64,000 nt of DNA. Source: Aulostomus chinensis. Taxonomy: Eukaryota > Chordata > Actinopteri > Syngnathiformes > Aulostomidae. Of the stretch, positions 33,344 through 46,020 are shown piece by piece. Numbering within the stretch: the first letter of the stretch is position 1; each line of letters starts with the position of its first letter. The position numbers and the translations under genes are program-made. The notes below the pieces were generated by a model. The model was given only the letters and a program-made list of their open reading frames with translations, had not been told where the DNA came from and did no database searches. The stretch covers positions 13,382,723 to 13,446,722 of the forward strand of contig JBBMOA010000003.1 of the NCBI GenBank assembly GCA_037954235.1, written 5' to 3'.

Positions 33344-34510
33344 ATGACAGAACAGCAAGGAACCCCCGATCAGCTTCCTGCAGAGAAGGGCCAAGGAGGG
33401 GCTGGAGCCACATATAAGGTACCAGACTGAACACTTCTCTCTTCATAAAAACAAATAATAATTTGACGATCAGAATCACAAATGGAACTGGGCCGTTGCT
33501 GGCGGAGGAGATTACACATCTATTCCTGTCTTCCAGCTGGTCGTATTTGAGTTTGAGAACTTCCGTGGAAAGAAAGTGGAGTTGTCTGGTGAATGTAAAG
33601 ACGTGTTGGAGAAGACGCAGAAAGTCGGTTCGGTCATCGTGGAATCGGGACCGTGAGTGTTTCGGTTTCTACATCCACATCATGTTTACTCCTTTGGATA
33701 AGTGAATGTGTTTATTTCCTCTGTTCTTCAGATGGGTGGGTTGTGAGCATCAAGGTTTTGCTGGAGAGAAGTTTGTTTTAGAGAAAGGGGAGTACCCACG
33801 CTGGAGCACCTGGACAAACTGCCAGACTTACTATAGTCTGAGCTCTTTCAAGCCCCTAAAAGTGGTCAGTATTCATAAGAACTTTTGGCCCCGGTACTTG
33901 TTTGCAAAGAAGCAACTACAACCCTCGGCAGTGCACGTGCAAACATGCTGTGTCTCTCAACAGGACAGCGCCGATCACAAGCTGCACCTTTTTGAGAATG
34001 CTGGCTATGAAGGCAGGAAGATGGAGATTGTTGACGATGATGTTCCCAGTCTGTGGGCTTATGGTTTCCAGGATCGTGTGGCCAGTGCAAAGGCCCTCAA
34101 CGGAACGTAAGCTTATGCCCCCTCAGTTCTAGATGCCAGCTATGACAGCTGGTCATACAAAGTTGTTTTGTTTAAAGGGGAATTCTAGAAATGTTAATCA
34201 GCACTCTGTACCCTCCCTCTGCAGGTGGGTGGGATACATGTATCCAGGCTACAGAGGGCGCCAATACGTCTTTGAGCATGGAGACTACAAGCACTGGAAC
34301 GACTGGGGAGCCACTGCACCTCAGATCCAGTCCGTCCGACGTGTACGAGACATGCAGTGGCACAAGAGGGGGTGCTTCATTGCCCCAGCCCCCACACCTA
34401 ATCCCACTCCTAATCCCAACCCCAATCCCAACCCCAACCCTACTCCTAACCCCAACCCCAACCCTAAACCTGCTCCAAACCCCAAAGCCCAAACCCAGCC
34501 CCAACCTTAA
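33344..34510 (+). CDS. crybb1: Beta-B1-type crystallin
   Basis: Coding exons 33344-33418, 33537-33652, 33732-33864, 33964-34106 and 34225-34510 give 753 nt or 250 residues. The 133- and 143-nt exons are the usual beta-crystallin sizes, and each exon from the second on carries one Greek-key motif. Motif 1 begins at residue 26 (LVVFEFENFRGKKVELSGEC), motif 2 at 65 (WVGCEHQGFAGEKFVLEKG, YPRW), motif 3 at 109 (HKLHLFENAGYEGRKMEI, DDVPSLWAYGF) and motif 4 at 157 (WVGYMYPGYRGRQYVFEHGD). DD-PSLW-YGF and the RRVRDMQWH end match beta-B1. It is a structural lens protein. The N-terminal arm is only 25 residues, but a Pro/Asn-rich C-terminal arm of about 42 residues follows residue 208. That could mean a crybb1-like paralogue (crybb1l type). 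The acceptor-like ttatag before the ATG fits a non-coding exon 1. Confidence 0.88.
34387..34507 (+). repeat. In-frame Pro/Asn (CCNAAY) repeat in crystallin tail
   Basis: A degenerate 6-bp unit (cccaac / cctaat) encodes alternating Pro-Asn with Pro-Thr and Pro-Lys interruptions, ending QTQPQP then TAA. Repeat slippage is the likely origin. Confidence 0.9.
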
Positions 34511-34649
34511 TGCCACACCTCCTACAATAACTGGGACACTCTGAAGGTGGCTGGCCAGTCCCCCGGTCTGTCCTCCATGCCCACTGTTAGTCTAGACAAT
34601 CTGACAATCAAACATTTGCTGCAACAATGAAACACACATCTCTGTTGAA

Positions 34650-34655
34650 AATAAA
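34650..34655 (+). terminator. Poly(A) signal of crystallin gene
   Basis: A canonical aataaa 140 nt after the stop, in a short 3' UTR. Confidence 0.7.
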
Positions 34656-35374
34656 GGTTTTGGCCCTGATTTTGGTTATCTGGAAGTTATTGTGTGCTGT
34701 TCATCATGCTTAAAGTGACGATAGGAGTCTTAGTTATTGTCTATGAATTATTTAAGTGTGTAGGGAACACTCAGGGCCTCAGCCTACAATACAACTGCAT
34801 CAGTGTGTTTGAACCCACACAAAGGACTAACCTCCTGGCACAAAATAATGTTGGATAAAATAGGAAATAATAACAATAAATCAGAAAAATACAAAGCAAA
34901 CAGGAAACAAAGCTGCACTCGGAGAACACAACACTCTGCTAAACAAACTAACAAAACAGAGCTGGAAAAAAACTGAAGTGAAAGAGTTCACAAAAGACAA
35001 AAACACTTAGGAAAAAGAAAGAACAAATTTCTTTCCCAACGAATGGGAAAACACAACTATATTAAACAAAAACAGATCTCAGGTCAATCCAGAATTTGAC
35101 CAAGATCTACCAAGAAAAGACTTGGATAGATTTATAGAATTTAGATTTGTGTTCATGAAGTTTACCAATCTTGATCATGTGATAAAGAATAAACATTAAA
35201 TGAAATAGCAAAACTGATATTTGAGACAGTTTTTGTTCAATAAAGTAACCGGTGGCTGATAGTACATATATTTCCATACTTGTCCACCACAGAATTATAT
35301 ACTATTCTATTTTATTTATTTATTTATTTATTTATTTATTTTGTTAGTTAGTTAGTTAGTTAGTTAGTTAGGCG
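34656..35374. other. Short intergenic spacer
   Basis: AT-rich sequence between the crystallin and cit, ending in a compound (TTTA)n(GTTA)n microsatellite at 35311-35371. No gene was recognised. Confidence 0.7.
35311..35371. repeat. Compound (TTTA)n(GTTA)n microsatellite
   Basis: Two adjacent tetranucleotide arrays immediately upstream of the cit promoter. Confidence 0.92.
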
Positions 35375-35481
35375 GTTGACGGTTACATGGGACGCCCTCC
35401 ATGATGTTGTGACAGCCAGGGCTCAGACATCAGTCATTGGTGACATGTACCATCTGGTGCCGCCCACAGAAATCTACCTGA

Positions 35482-35548
35482 CCAATCACACAGCAGCTTC
35501 ATTGAGCGGCTCTGGAGGAAAGTGGGCGGGGAACGCGGCAAATTTGAA
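35482..35548 (+). promoter_or_regulatory. cit: cit core promoter with CCAAT and CDE/CHR elements
   Basis: ccaat at 35482-35486, then cgcgg at 35534-35538, a 4-nt gap, and tttgaa at 35543-35548. CGCGG-N4-TTTGAA is the classic CDE/CHR arrangement of genes repressed in G1 by DREAM and switched on in G2/M, usually with upstream CCAAT boxes bound by NF-Y. A GC-rich gtgggcgggg precedes it at 35522-35531. Citron kinase acts in cytokinesis, so the regulation fits. A TATA-like tataaata at 35614-35621 is probably too close to the exon-1 donor (35659) to be the main start signal. Confidence 0.7.
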
Positions 35549-35647
35549 AGTTGACCGGAAACAGCGTATCGGGAAAGGAGAACACTGTTCTCCTTTAACT
35601 ATCAATGGTTCTCTATAAATAGTAAGAAGGGTCTAATTATTACCTGC

Positions 35648-35908
35648 ATGGCAGCCCGGTAAGTAGACTCATATTACACTTTTTTGTCTCTGTAGTTTTA
35701 TGTGGGAGGTATGTATTCGTGTTGCGACGGTGTGGTTAGCGAGGTCAACTGTTAGCCAACGTCAAATTAGCATGAAGGTACTTACTGTTAGCAGTTTCCT
35801 GGCTTTGTCTCTGACCTGTCTGTAACGCCATAGCTCTTCGAGTATAACTTTAGCTAACTAACGAGGGAGTACATCTTTCATGTCATCGTTTCTGATTTTC
35901 AGCTTTTA
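35648..35908 (+). promoter_or_regulatory. Five-codon upstream ORF created across cit intron 1
   Basis: Non-coding exon 1 ends at 35658 (gcagcccg then gtaagt). Joining it to exon 2 at 35903 gives an upstream ATG (35648-35650), five codons (M-A-A-R-F) and TAA, 6 nt before the citron ATG and in the same frame. It may lower translation or act by reinitiation. Confidence 0.5.
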
Positions 35909-35915
35909 AGAAGCA

Positions 35916-38900
35916 ATGTTGAAGTTCAAATACGTGAGTCAGGGGAGCCTGAAAACGTTCCCGACCTCCGCGGACCCCCTCACCAGCCGCAGCTCGCGAC
36001 TCAATCAGCTGTTTCAGGTACGCGGTTGATGCATTGCGGTTAGCATTGCCATTAATTTGACAGGTTTTATGGTATAAGCACAACTTGTATAAACGCAACT
36101 ACAGTAAATGCCAGTGTCTGACTGCTGTTTGTGTAACTCATTGCCTTCAGGGTCGAGTTAGCCTGTGTGGGCAGCAGGGAGGATGTACTCTGGGCCGGGA
36201 GGAGTTTCTGGACTCTTTGCTGCTACTGTTCCAGGAGTGCAGCTCCCCAGAGCTCATGAAGATACAGCATGTGGCCAACTTTGTCAACAAGTGTAAGCGT
36301 ACATTTCTCACCAGTTGCTGTTTTCTAATTTGATTATAGCCTATAACCGTAAGAACTGTGCTCTATTAGAATATTTTCAGCCTCTCAGGCATGGAAAGTT
36401 TTTTTTTCTTGCCTTTTTTTTATAGTAAAAAGGTTTTGGTTTGGTTATCTGATATTTTTTTACAGCTTGAAGGTTTTTGAAAAAAATCGGACATTTCAAA
36501 TATCGGAAGGAATAATCATTCTTGTGTATGATAAATATCTTGATGAATAAACATTGTAATCGGGGATCAAAAGTCATTGCTTTTCAGGGTGGATACAATT
36601 ATTAGTAAATCAGGGAAGACAATGATTTATACTTGCCTCCTGATAATCAGTTGCAGTGATCATAGTAAAATTTCAGTGCAAAAAAATTACAACTGTACAA
36701 AACTCAACAGGAGACTCCCTGAATATTTACATGTGTTGAATGTAAAGTTTGTTAATGAAAATTCTGTGGAAAAACACATTTTTGAAGTTCACTCAATATA
36801 ATCTTGGAACACACTGAAATAAAAACAAACATGTTAATAAATTATTCCTAAAACAGGATTTTTTTTAGTGTCACCACTTCCCAGCAGCCTTTCCCTCAAC
36901 TAAATGGACAAAGTAAAATTGTTATATTGAATTTTACAGATTTGATATAGAATAATTTTCAATTTTTTTTTCTTCCTTTTTCTTCTTTTACCTTTCTGAG
37001 TTAAAAAAATAACTGGCTGAGGAAAAATAAGCAAATTCTTGAGATTGTAGAGTACCATTTTCAGGCTGGGTCATCTCTGCATCACCAATACACTATGCTG
37101 TACAGATTGAGATACTCTATGATTGTCAATACCAGACAGTGGTTTCTAATAACAATATTGTTTTGATGTGTAGGTTTTTGTTTGTTTGTTTTGTTTTTGT
37201 TATTTAGAATTTTACATCCTAAAAGTTGTTGGTCTTAATGCCTTTGTAAACAGAGGGAGTAACTCCTGTGTTTTTGTGTGTCTGTCACAGTTTCTGAGGT
37301 GGTCGCAGAGCTACAAGCCCTGCAGCCTGGGCTTCATGACTTTGATGTATGCACGATGGTGGGCCATGGCCGCTTTGCCAAAGTACAAGTAGCACGTGAG
37401 AAGGCCACTGGGGATGTTTGTGCTCTGAAAATCATGGAAAAGACAGTTTTACGCACCCAAAAAAATGTAAGAAACATGTTTTGATTAGCTTGCAATATTG
37501 TTTTGCCAGTATTTCATTCTGCTGTTATACACTAGTCTGTCTGCCATCCTAAAAACTGTACTGGTAGTCTTTGTTCAGTTGCAGTCAGAACAAAGCCCAC
37601 TGGAGGGCACTGTGGAGTTGAGTATGGCAGAACAAAATCTGGGTACATTATTTCACAGTAGTACTTTCTTGCATGTGACTAATCCAACAGATCTCAGACA
37701 GAATAGTACATGAGCTGCCATAGGGGCAGATCTGAAGTAAGCAATTTATATGTGCCAGAAATACTTTGTCTGTGCTACTTGTGACTATTATTGAATATTT
37801 CAAAAGAAATCCTGCATAAAACAAGAGGAAGTAATCTTATGAAATTGTACATCTGTGTTTCCTGGTGTTGAATGAAATGCTTCATTAAACCTAAACCCTG
37901 TTAAATGTATTTGATTCACCTCTATGGCTGATTGCATATCTGATCCACATTTTTGATTCAGGTGGTTTTTCATGAAGAGGAGCGGAGGATTCTGGCTTTG
38001 AACAGCAGTCCCTGGATCCCACAGCTTCTCTACGCTTTCCAGGATAAAGACCACATCTACCTGGTGAGACTGCCTTTTACAATCAACCTCAAAAATAATT
38101 GACATTATTGTTCTTTGATAGAAGAACGTTATTCCTCTAACATGTCCAAATTGTAACCTCACATTTAGCCTGCTTTCCACTGGCTATAAGAAGGTTGCAT
38201 ATAAAAAATACATGCTGGGTGTAATATACACTGCAAACCCTACAGTCATAGGCCCTTGTGTTAGAGAAGCATTCATTTAATTGAAGTATACAAACCCCCG
38301 TGGTCCCTGGCTGAGTCATTGTTTACAAGGGAGGCCTGCGGATTTGTGTTTTATGAATAAATTCCCTGCGAAACCAAATTGAACCTGCAATCCCCAGTCT
38401 GAAGCAGAATCGAAGTCATTTGATTCTCACACAAAAGCATCAACTATGTTATGGGTTTTAGCAGAAGATGAAATGAGAGGCCCATGCAAAATGCAGTTGT
38501 TTTTATGGATACAAGTCAGTAAAGAGTGTTGTAGCAGCAGAGTATTTGTTTACATGGGCTTTCTGGTAGGAATTTGATTTGATATTATCACGTCTGACAT
38601 GGCCATTAGTTTGTCTGTCCATCAGCAGGATTACATAAGAACTACCAGGGCCATTTTCAGGAAAGACAGTGGAGGAAGAACACATTAGAAATATTTTAAA
38701 CGCATGATAAAAACTTTTTTTTTTTTTTTTTACATTTTTAATTAGGAAATTGAGCTTTTCTAAAATTTCACACCTATTTATAGTGATAATATATATTGGT
38801 GCGTAGAATTTACTGTTCATATATAATTTCAATAACTGAATAACCTTGACAGAGGTCTGCACACATCCAGCGAGGTGTACTTTTAAATAGTTGACAGTTA

Positions 38901-41900
38901 CTCAAGCTAAATTATATCTATTTTCATACTGATGGCTCACATTTGGGGAAATCCACTTAAAATCATCAGATTTAGAAGGAAATAATTCTACATTCAAGGT
39001 GAAAATCCATCACAGCGAAAGGTCAAGACCTGATTATCCATCTTGACAGTAAAACAAGAGAAACTCCTTGCCAACAACTCCAAACCTGAACCGTCACTTG
39101 GCTCGGCTTCTCTTGCTCACGTCCTCTATTTCCACGTAAAGCCATGTTCAAGAAAACGCCGGACCTTTGTGAGGGTGTCATTTTCTTTCATACATCAGTC
39201 AGAATAATGCATGAGGTGCTACAGGAGGGGACAAGAAGGGAGCAATGAAAGGAACAACTTGTATGTAGAGGAAATGCTTTAAAACTGGAGGAACAAAAAC
39301 ATAGTCTGCTTAAAAAGTGAAAGAAATCTTCCAGCAACTTTTTTTTCTTTAAAAGTTTCCCCTTTGAATCAATCAAGCCACCACTGCATCTCGGTCAGTA
39401 AAACGTTTATTTATGCAGCTCCTTTAAGAGCTCCCTTACTCTCGTTTCTAATTTTTTATATGTATGTATTTATAATCCTGTTACATGGAGGGACAACCAT
39501 TTCTTCAAACAATCACAAACGAACCAACTGAGCAAGTTGGTACAAGAGTGAAAACATCTTTTTTCCTGGAGAATAGCCTTCCGTGGCATTCTTTGGTCTT
39601 CTGTCAAAGAAATACACTCCAGTTCTGATATGATGACCACTTCACAGGTGCCGCCATTGTTATCACACCTAAACTACACCCTTATGTCCTCCAAGAAGTC
39701 TGATTGGCTACACCAGTTATGGTGAGGACACAGGCTCACAACCTGGAGCCTGCAAGATGGATTCTTGTGTGGGCCAGCTGCCTCACAAGGTTACTTCAGA
39801 TGTGGTTGTCAAACAATGCTGGAGTCAGGGTGGTGCTGGTGCCATTATTGGGTATATTAGCCAACAGTCTATTTGCAGTGAGCCTTCACATGTAATTTAA
39901 ATAAGAGTATATGGAGTGGATGTTAATAAATTTTTCAAACTGTAAAATAGTCAAGTATTTCTTGGTTTAACTTAAGTAAGGCTCCTTTGTTGGGAGAAGC
40001 GTGTTAAAGATGAAAACAGTATCTCTAGTACAGGACCTGTCATTGGGGGACAGCTGGATGCTGTAATATTGACAGCATACACACACACACACACAAAAAA
40101 TCTGTGATTTTTATTAATCATTTTCAAAAAGCTGGTTCCAACCTCTTTTTTTTTTGTAATTTTTAACAGAAAGGGACTGTTGCACAGACAAAGGAAGCAT
40201 TTTAAGGGGCATTTCTTAGTTTTCTTGTCAACCTCAGTTTGTCAGGATTCAGTCAGGGGGGCAATCAATGACATCCATTGCTTCATTGCATTCAAGCTGG
40301 TGAAATTTGGATTGATTGAAAGCTAAATTTCATCCATGTCCCATGTGGGAGCGGGCACTTGGATTATTTATTTATTTTTAGGTAATTGACATTGTCCATA
40401 GGAGGTATCCCTGATCTGCAGAGGCGTGCACTGGTGTTGCTAGAAAAATGTCTCCATTGCAGTAGCCAGCTGCTTCTGTGGCTCATGTAAGAAGGCACCA
40501 AGCTGAGAATAAACAGAGGGGGCTTTGTGAATGGTTTTTACCAAGCATTGAGTGTGTCAGCTATAGGTAAAACACCCTGGATCGCTTCGTCTAATGGTGA
40601 TATGGAGAACTGAAACAGTTAAGCCTCTCATTCCTATTGGTAATCAAGCATATTTCTTTTGATATTAATGTCCCTCCAATAATATAATCTTCAATCAGGA
40701 ACCATTGTCAGTTTCCTACTCCTCAAGAACGCTCAGTTTCATCATCATGAAGGCTGGTAACCTCCCAAAGACTCTCAGCAGCGTGTCTTGCCCTGTGTGT
40801 GTGTGTGTGTGTGTGTGTATTTAAGTGAATGCTGAATTTTTGCATCGTCCTTCACGTCCTCGTCATATCTGTCTCCATTCTTCCTCCTCCTCTCATTTTC
40901 ACTCCCCCTCTGTCTCACCCTGTTCCCTAACTGAGCATGGAGGAAAATACAAAGCGTCCATCTTTATCCATGTGTCAGAGAGGCACCCAGTCTCCCTGTT
41001 GCTAGGTAACACTGGAAAATGCTGCCGTTCATTCAGACTTGTCGACCATTCATGCACCAGGGGCTCTCATCTGTTATGGCTGTATGGCTGCCACAGTATA
41101 GCTCAAATCAGCCTGACCAATGCCTTTCATCTCTGGGTGCTGTTAGCAGAGGAGAGAAACGGAGAGTCAAACGTGACCAATTTTGATTTGTTGTCCCCTA
41201 ACTTTAAGAAGGCTGAATCTCTGTTCGGTCGAGGCGTGTTGTTTTGACTGAAAACGTGTCTGCTTGTTGCTCATGATCACAGGCACAAAGATTTTCCTCT
41301 TATTGTTTGTTTTATTTTTAGGGGAAGACCAATCCGTTGACTGCAGTACCACAGATAAATCTGCAACAGTGCCTGATGTTACATAACTGAATCTATAATG
41401 AGAGCCACCCTGTAATCTTAAACTGAATAGCGCTTTGATGTGCTATAAACTCAGACACATGTGATCCAACACTTGTTGCGTCTTTTTTTCTTTTTTCTTT
41501 TTCTAAATATAGGACTTCCAAGGGGCATTCATGAATGTTTCAACAGCATATTCCAGTGTATTTTAATCACATTCAAATACACATTCATTCATCTTCCATG
41601 TCATATTTCTATGTTGCCACTACTTGTGTGTCCAGGCAATGGAGTATTTACCAGGCGGCGACCTGTTGTCTCTGCTGAACCGATACGAGGATCAGTTTGA
41701 TGAATCCATGGCTCAGTTCTACCTGGCTGAGCTGGTAGAGGCCATTCATGCTGTCCACCAGCTTGGTTACGTCCACAGGTGAGACACCAGCTGCTGAATC
41801 TAATACCAAACCATGAGGAGGTTTGAATAGGGTCAGATTTTTGCTTCTACACTTTGGTCAGCTGTTTGTTTCCCCTGCAGTGTCACATGCATTTGATTCA

Positions 41901-44900
41901 GGAAAATACTAAGTGGAAGTGAGAAATGTCGCGTTGTGATTTAACCAAGAGCACTGTATGTGATGTTATGTAATACAACACATTGCGGGAGTTAACTAAT
42001 GTTTTCCATTATCATCAGAACAGTAGACATATTGCAGTACTTGGGCGACAAACAGCTCTGTAAAAGCAATATCGAATCTCTTCTAAAATATCCACTTGCA
42101 GAGATGTCAAACCAGAGAACGTTCTCATCGATCGGACTGGTCACATTAAGCTGGCAGACTTTGGATCAGCTGCCAGGCTCACTGCTAACAAAACAGTAAG
42201 TAGATTATAGGGCTTGCTTTTTGTATTAACTGCACTGTTCTTGACAGTGACATCATTGAGTTTGATTTATATGCTTCCAGGTGGCAGCTCCCTCCGTGCC
42301 TGTTGGGACTCAGGACTTCCTCTCCCCCGAGGTCTTGGCAGCCATGAATGGGGGCCCTCACAGCACCTATGGGCTTGAGTGTGACTGGTGGTCCCTGGGG
42401 ATCATAGCCTATGAGATGATCTATGGCAGGTCGCCTTTTTCTGACGGCACCTCCACCAAGACTGTCCACAACATACTCAACTTCCAGGTGTATAGACTGT
42501 GCATTAACCTTGAATAGTTAGTCCACCTAGTGTCACAAGTGAAGCTCTTATCAAGTATTTGCAATATTTGATAATTAATGCATGTGCTTGTGCATGTTGT
42601 TTGTGCCCAGCGTTTTCTGAAGATTCCAGAAGAGCCACGGGCTAGTAAACAGTTTGTAGATCTGGTGCAGTGCTTGTTGTGTGGAGCCAAAGAGCGTCTG
42701 GGCTTCCAGGGACTCCGCTGTCACTCTTTTTTCTCCAGTGTGGACTGGAACAACTTAAGACAAGGTGAGGAGACTCCTCTCTTTTTGTCCTGTCGTTCCA
42801 GTGAAAACATTGGCCACAGTGACAGCAAGTCACTGTAAGCACATTAATGCACATATAATACATGAGTAGTTGTTTGTCAGATATGAATTTGTATATAATT
42901 AATTAATATAACTACTGTGTGCGTGCAGTTGCACATGGACAACAAGCAGCAGTTGCGTTGCCAGCGGTGTTGTGAGTAGTGAAATAAAGGGATTCTGCCT
43001 GCTGTTGGCTGCTGGCCAGCTCTTTCTCGAGGAGGAGAAAGGAGGGCGGCACAGACGAGAAGCAAAGCAGACTGAATAAAGATCTGCAACTCATCTGCTT
43101 CTCGGTAGATGCAGCGCAAATCTCTTGTGCTTGCAACACCAGACATGTACTCTATGGGGGAAACGCACGTGGGCTTTTTGTCGTCACTGTTGCCATCCAA
43201 TGTCAGGCTGCATTGAGTGACGTTTATTAAAGAGTATGACAGTTTAAACTTGAATAGCTGCAGGAAAATCAGTTTTACATTAATGGGCAGTTTTGCGTGA
43301 AGCATGACTACGCTTAAGTACCGCAGATCTCTAGGGGTTTTGTAATTCAGATACGTAGCTGGCTGCAGGGGTGATGAGTATTTATTTTGCTGTGGGAAAT
43401 GACTCACACGTTGAGATGAATTAACACCTCTTTTTGTCATTCTGAACTGGTTATCAAGTACAGCTTTGTCAGTCTATCCTACTGTAATATTCCTATCCAC
43501 ACTGAATATTGACAAATGCAGTTGCTTGTTCCACCAGCAGTCTATGATGCAAGGTTAGGTTTATAGTTGTTGTTTTTTTTTTTTTTTTTTTCCTGAATGT
43601 TCGTGGATTCATTTGTTTTTTTCTTTTAGTAAGAAATAGAATAAAACATTAAAAAAATGACCACATGCATAAATGTGTGTATTGAGAACACAGGGCTGTT
43701 TAACCATAATTGGACACAAATTGAGCTTTATGCTTTAGCTTTGGCTCCAGAGGAGCTTGCTCTGCTGCAGTGAGGGAGAGTGAGAGAGCGAGTATGTGTG
43801 TACAGCAAGCAAGAGAGAGAGAGAAGGAGGGAGGGACAGAGGCAGGACAGAGGCAGCATGTGCATCAACGTGCAACTTACCGCACTCTAGGCTCCGGCTG
43901 CTCTGCTCCCTTCCTCCTCCCTTCCTTTCTCTTCCCTTTCTCCTTGTTGTTTTTTTTATTATTATTACCTTGTCCGTTGCTGCTCACGTTTTCCTTCCCC
44001 TCTTTCACTCCCTCCGCTTATCCTTACTCCTGCAGTTCTACCGCCTTTCGTTCCTGCATTGCACGCTGAAGATGACACCTCTAATTTTGAGGAGCCGGAG
44101 AAGGCAGCCCCCCGGCCAGCCTCAGCAGCCAAGCAAGGAGCTCTGCCAGCGGGCTTCCAGGGCCAGGATCTGCCCTTTCTAGGCTGGTTCTTCAGCAGAG
44201 CATTGACAACATTGGCCAAAACTGAGTAAGTACTTCCTTTGGCTGTCTCTAAAGACCCTCTGTTTTTCCTTAAGACCTCTTTCACTCACGCACACACACA
44301 CTCACACACACCTTTTGTTGTTTAAAGACACCTCGCTACCATTGGCTGTTTTTTGGTCATTAGACTTCTCATTACCACGGCAACAAATTACAGGTTTCCT
44401 TGTTTCAGGTGACCTCCTGTGGTGCCCTGGCCAGTTGGTGTTTTGTCCCTGTCATTAGTGTTGTGGGGCTGAAATGGGTTTGGCCATATGCTGTATGAGA
44501 AGCTGGATGAAGGAGAGGAGGGATCCACCTGTTCTCTGGTGCTCTCTTCCTCCAAATTCCTGTTTTGTGTTGTTTTTTTTTTTGCATTTGAGATCACACA
44601 TAGTTGATCTGATGCAGAGATACATCAAATTAATGGAGCAAAGGCTGTGAGCTGGCGTTATCTAGCCATCAGTGCTGATTGGTATGCAGCTGAGTGTGTC
44701 AATGAGGTTTGCTTAGAGGTGGAACCCCACACATAGACTCTCTCTATTTCTCTCTCTTTCTTTCTCTCTTTCTCTATCTCTCTCACTGCTGTTTTTTTTT
44801 TTTTTGTGCGCTCTCTGTTACTGCGCAGCGTATTGGACTCTTCCAGACTGAAGCATGGGTTTTGGGACTGTAATTATCCCTAATGGTATTTGGCTTCTTA

Positions 44901-45978
44901 ACCTCTGATAATAAAGAGGATGGGTTTCATTTCTTGAGCCCTGTGGCAGTGCTGGAGCAGGTTAATGGTGCTGGAGACTGCAGCTCATGACAGCAGCAGT
45001 AACAGAGAGGGAAGAAAAAGCGTTAGCAGATTAGACAGGGAAAAGGATGAGAGCTCAGATTGGGGGAGAGAATCTATTTCTATGGTTACTACCGTGGTTT
45101 GTGTGTGTGTGTATGTGTGTGTGTCCCAGTCCCCACCCCCATCTTTACTCTTCTCATCTCCTCCTCTTATTTTCTCCATCTTCTAATGTCTCTGTCCCTT
45201 GCTGTTACACCGCCAGTCATCAGCTCATGGGCTTTAACTCAACCAGTCATTTCCTTTGCTGCATTTGATGAAATGGAGATCAACACTCCAAGGATGTGTC
45301 AAATTTGTGTGTGTGGGTGCTCGCATATGCATTTACACACACTTCTTGAATACAATGCCAAAAAGAGAACTGAACCTAAAGGCAATAACAATTAAATGCA
45401 AATGTTTTTTGGGGGGGGGTTGTGGTGTTCTCTTTATCCCCATTTTTGTGTGAACTTGTTCTCATTAGTAAAACCTAGCAACAAAATCCCCTTAACAGCT
45501 TGCCTCAAATGTATAAATTGCTGTCTGTGCTTTGTTTGATTGAATTAATTTTTGCATTGTGGCTTGTTTATTTGCTTATAAATAAACTTCCAGGAATACC
45601 TTTGCCTTTTGAGGAAATATTAGTTGGCGCTGAAATTCAGAAAGATGAATTCTGGTAGAAAAACATATTTCCAAGTATTGTGTCTTTTTTTTTCTCATTA
45701 ATGAATGGGAAGTCTGGTCAGTGATGGAACACTTGGGAAGAGAGCTGGGTATCTTTTTATAACTACTGGCCAAATTGTCTCAAAAGAACACAGCCAGATG
45801 GTCATGGTAGAGTATTTATAGTCCCCAGAGAATGATTCTTGATGATTTACATGACCAGCTGAGTTGGGTCACCGTCTGGTATGAAGTCCTGATTTACAAG
45901 GCCTATTAAATAATGGGCCCCATTCATGAAATGCACAAATTTGTTCTTAAACTTTGTAGCTTTCTTCTTCTTCTTCTT

Positions 45979-46020
<42 letters not shown>

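Noticed and set aside
43770..44182. Plus-strand frames across the citron linker exon
   Set aside because: They enter the exon in the wrong phase. The correct phase encodes LPPFVPALHAEDDTSNFEEP, as in citron.
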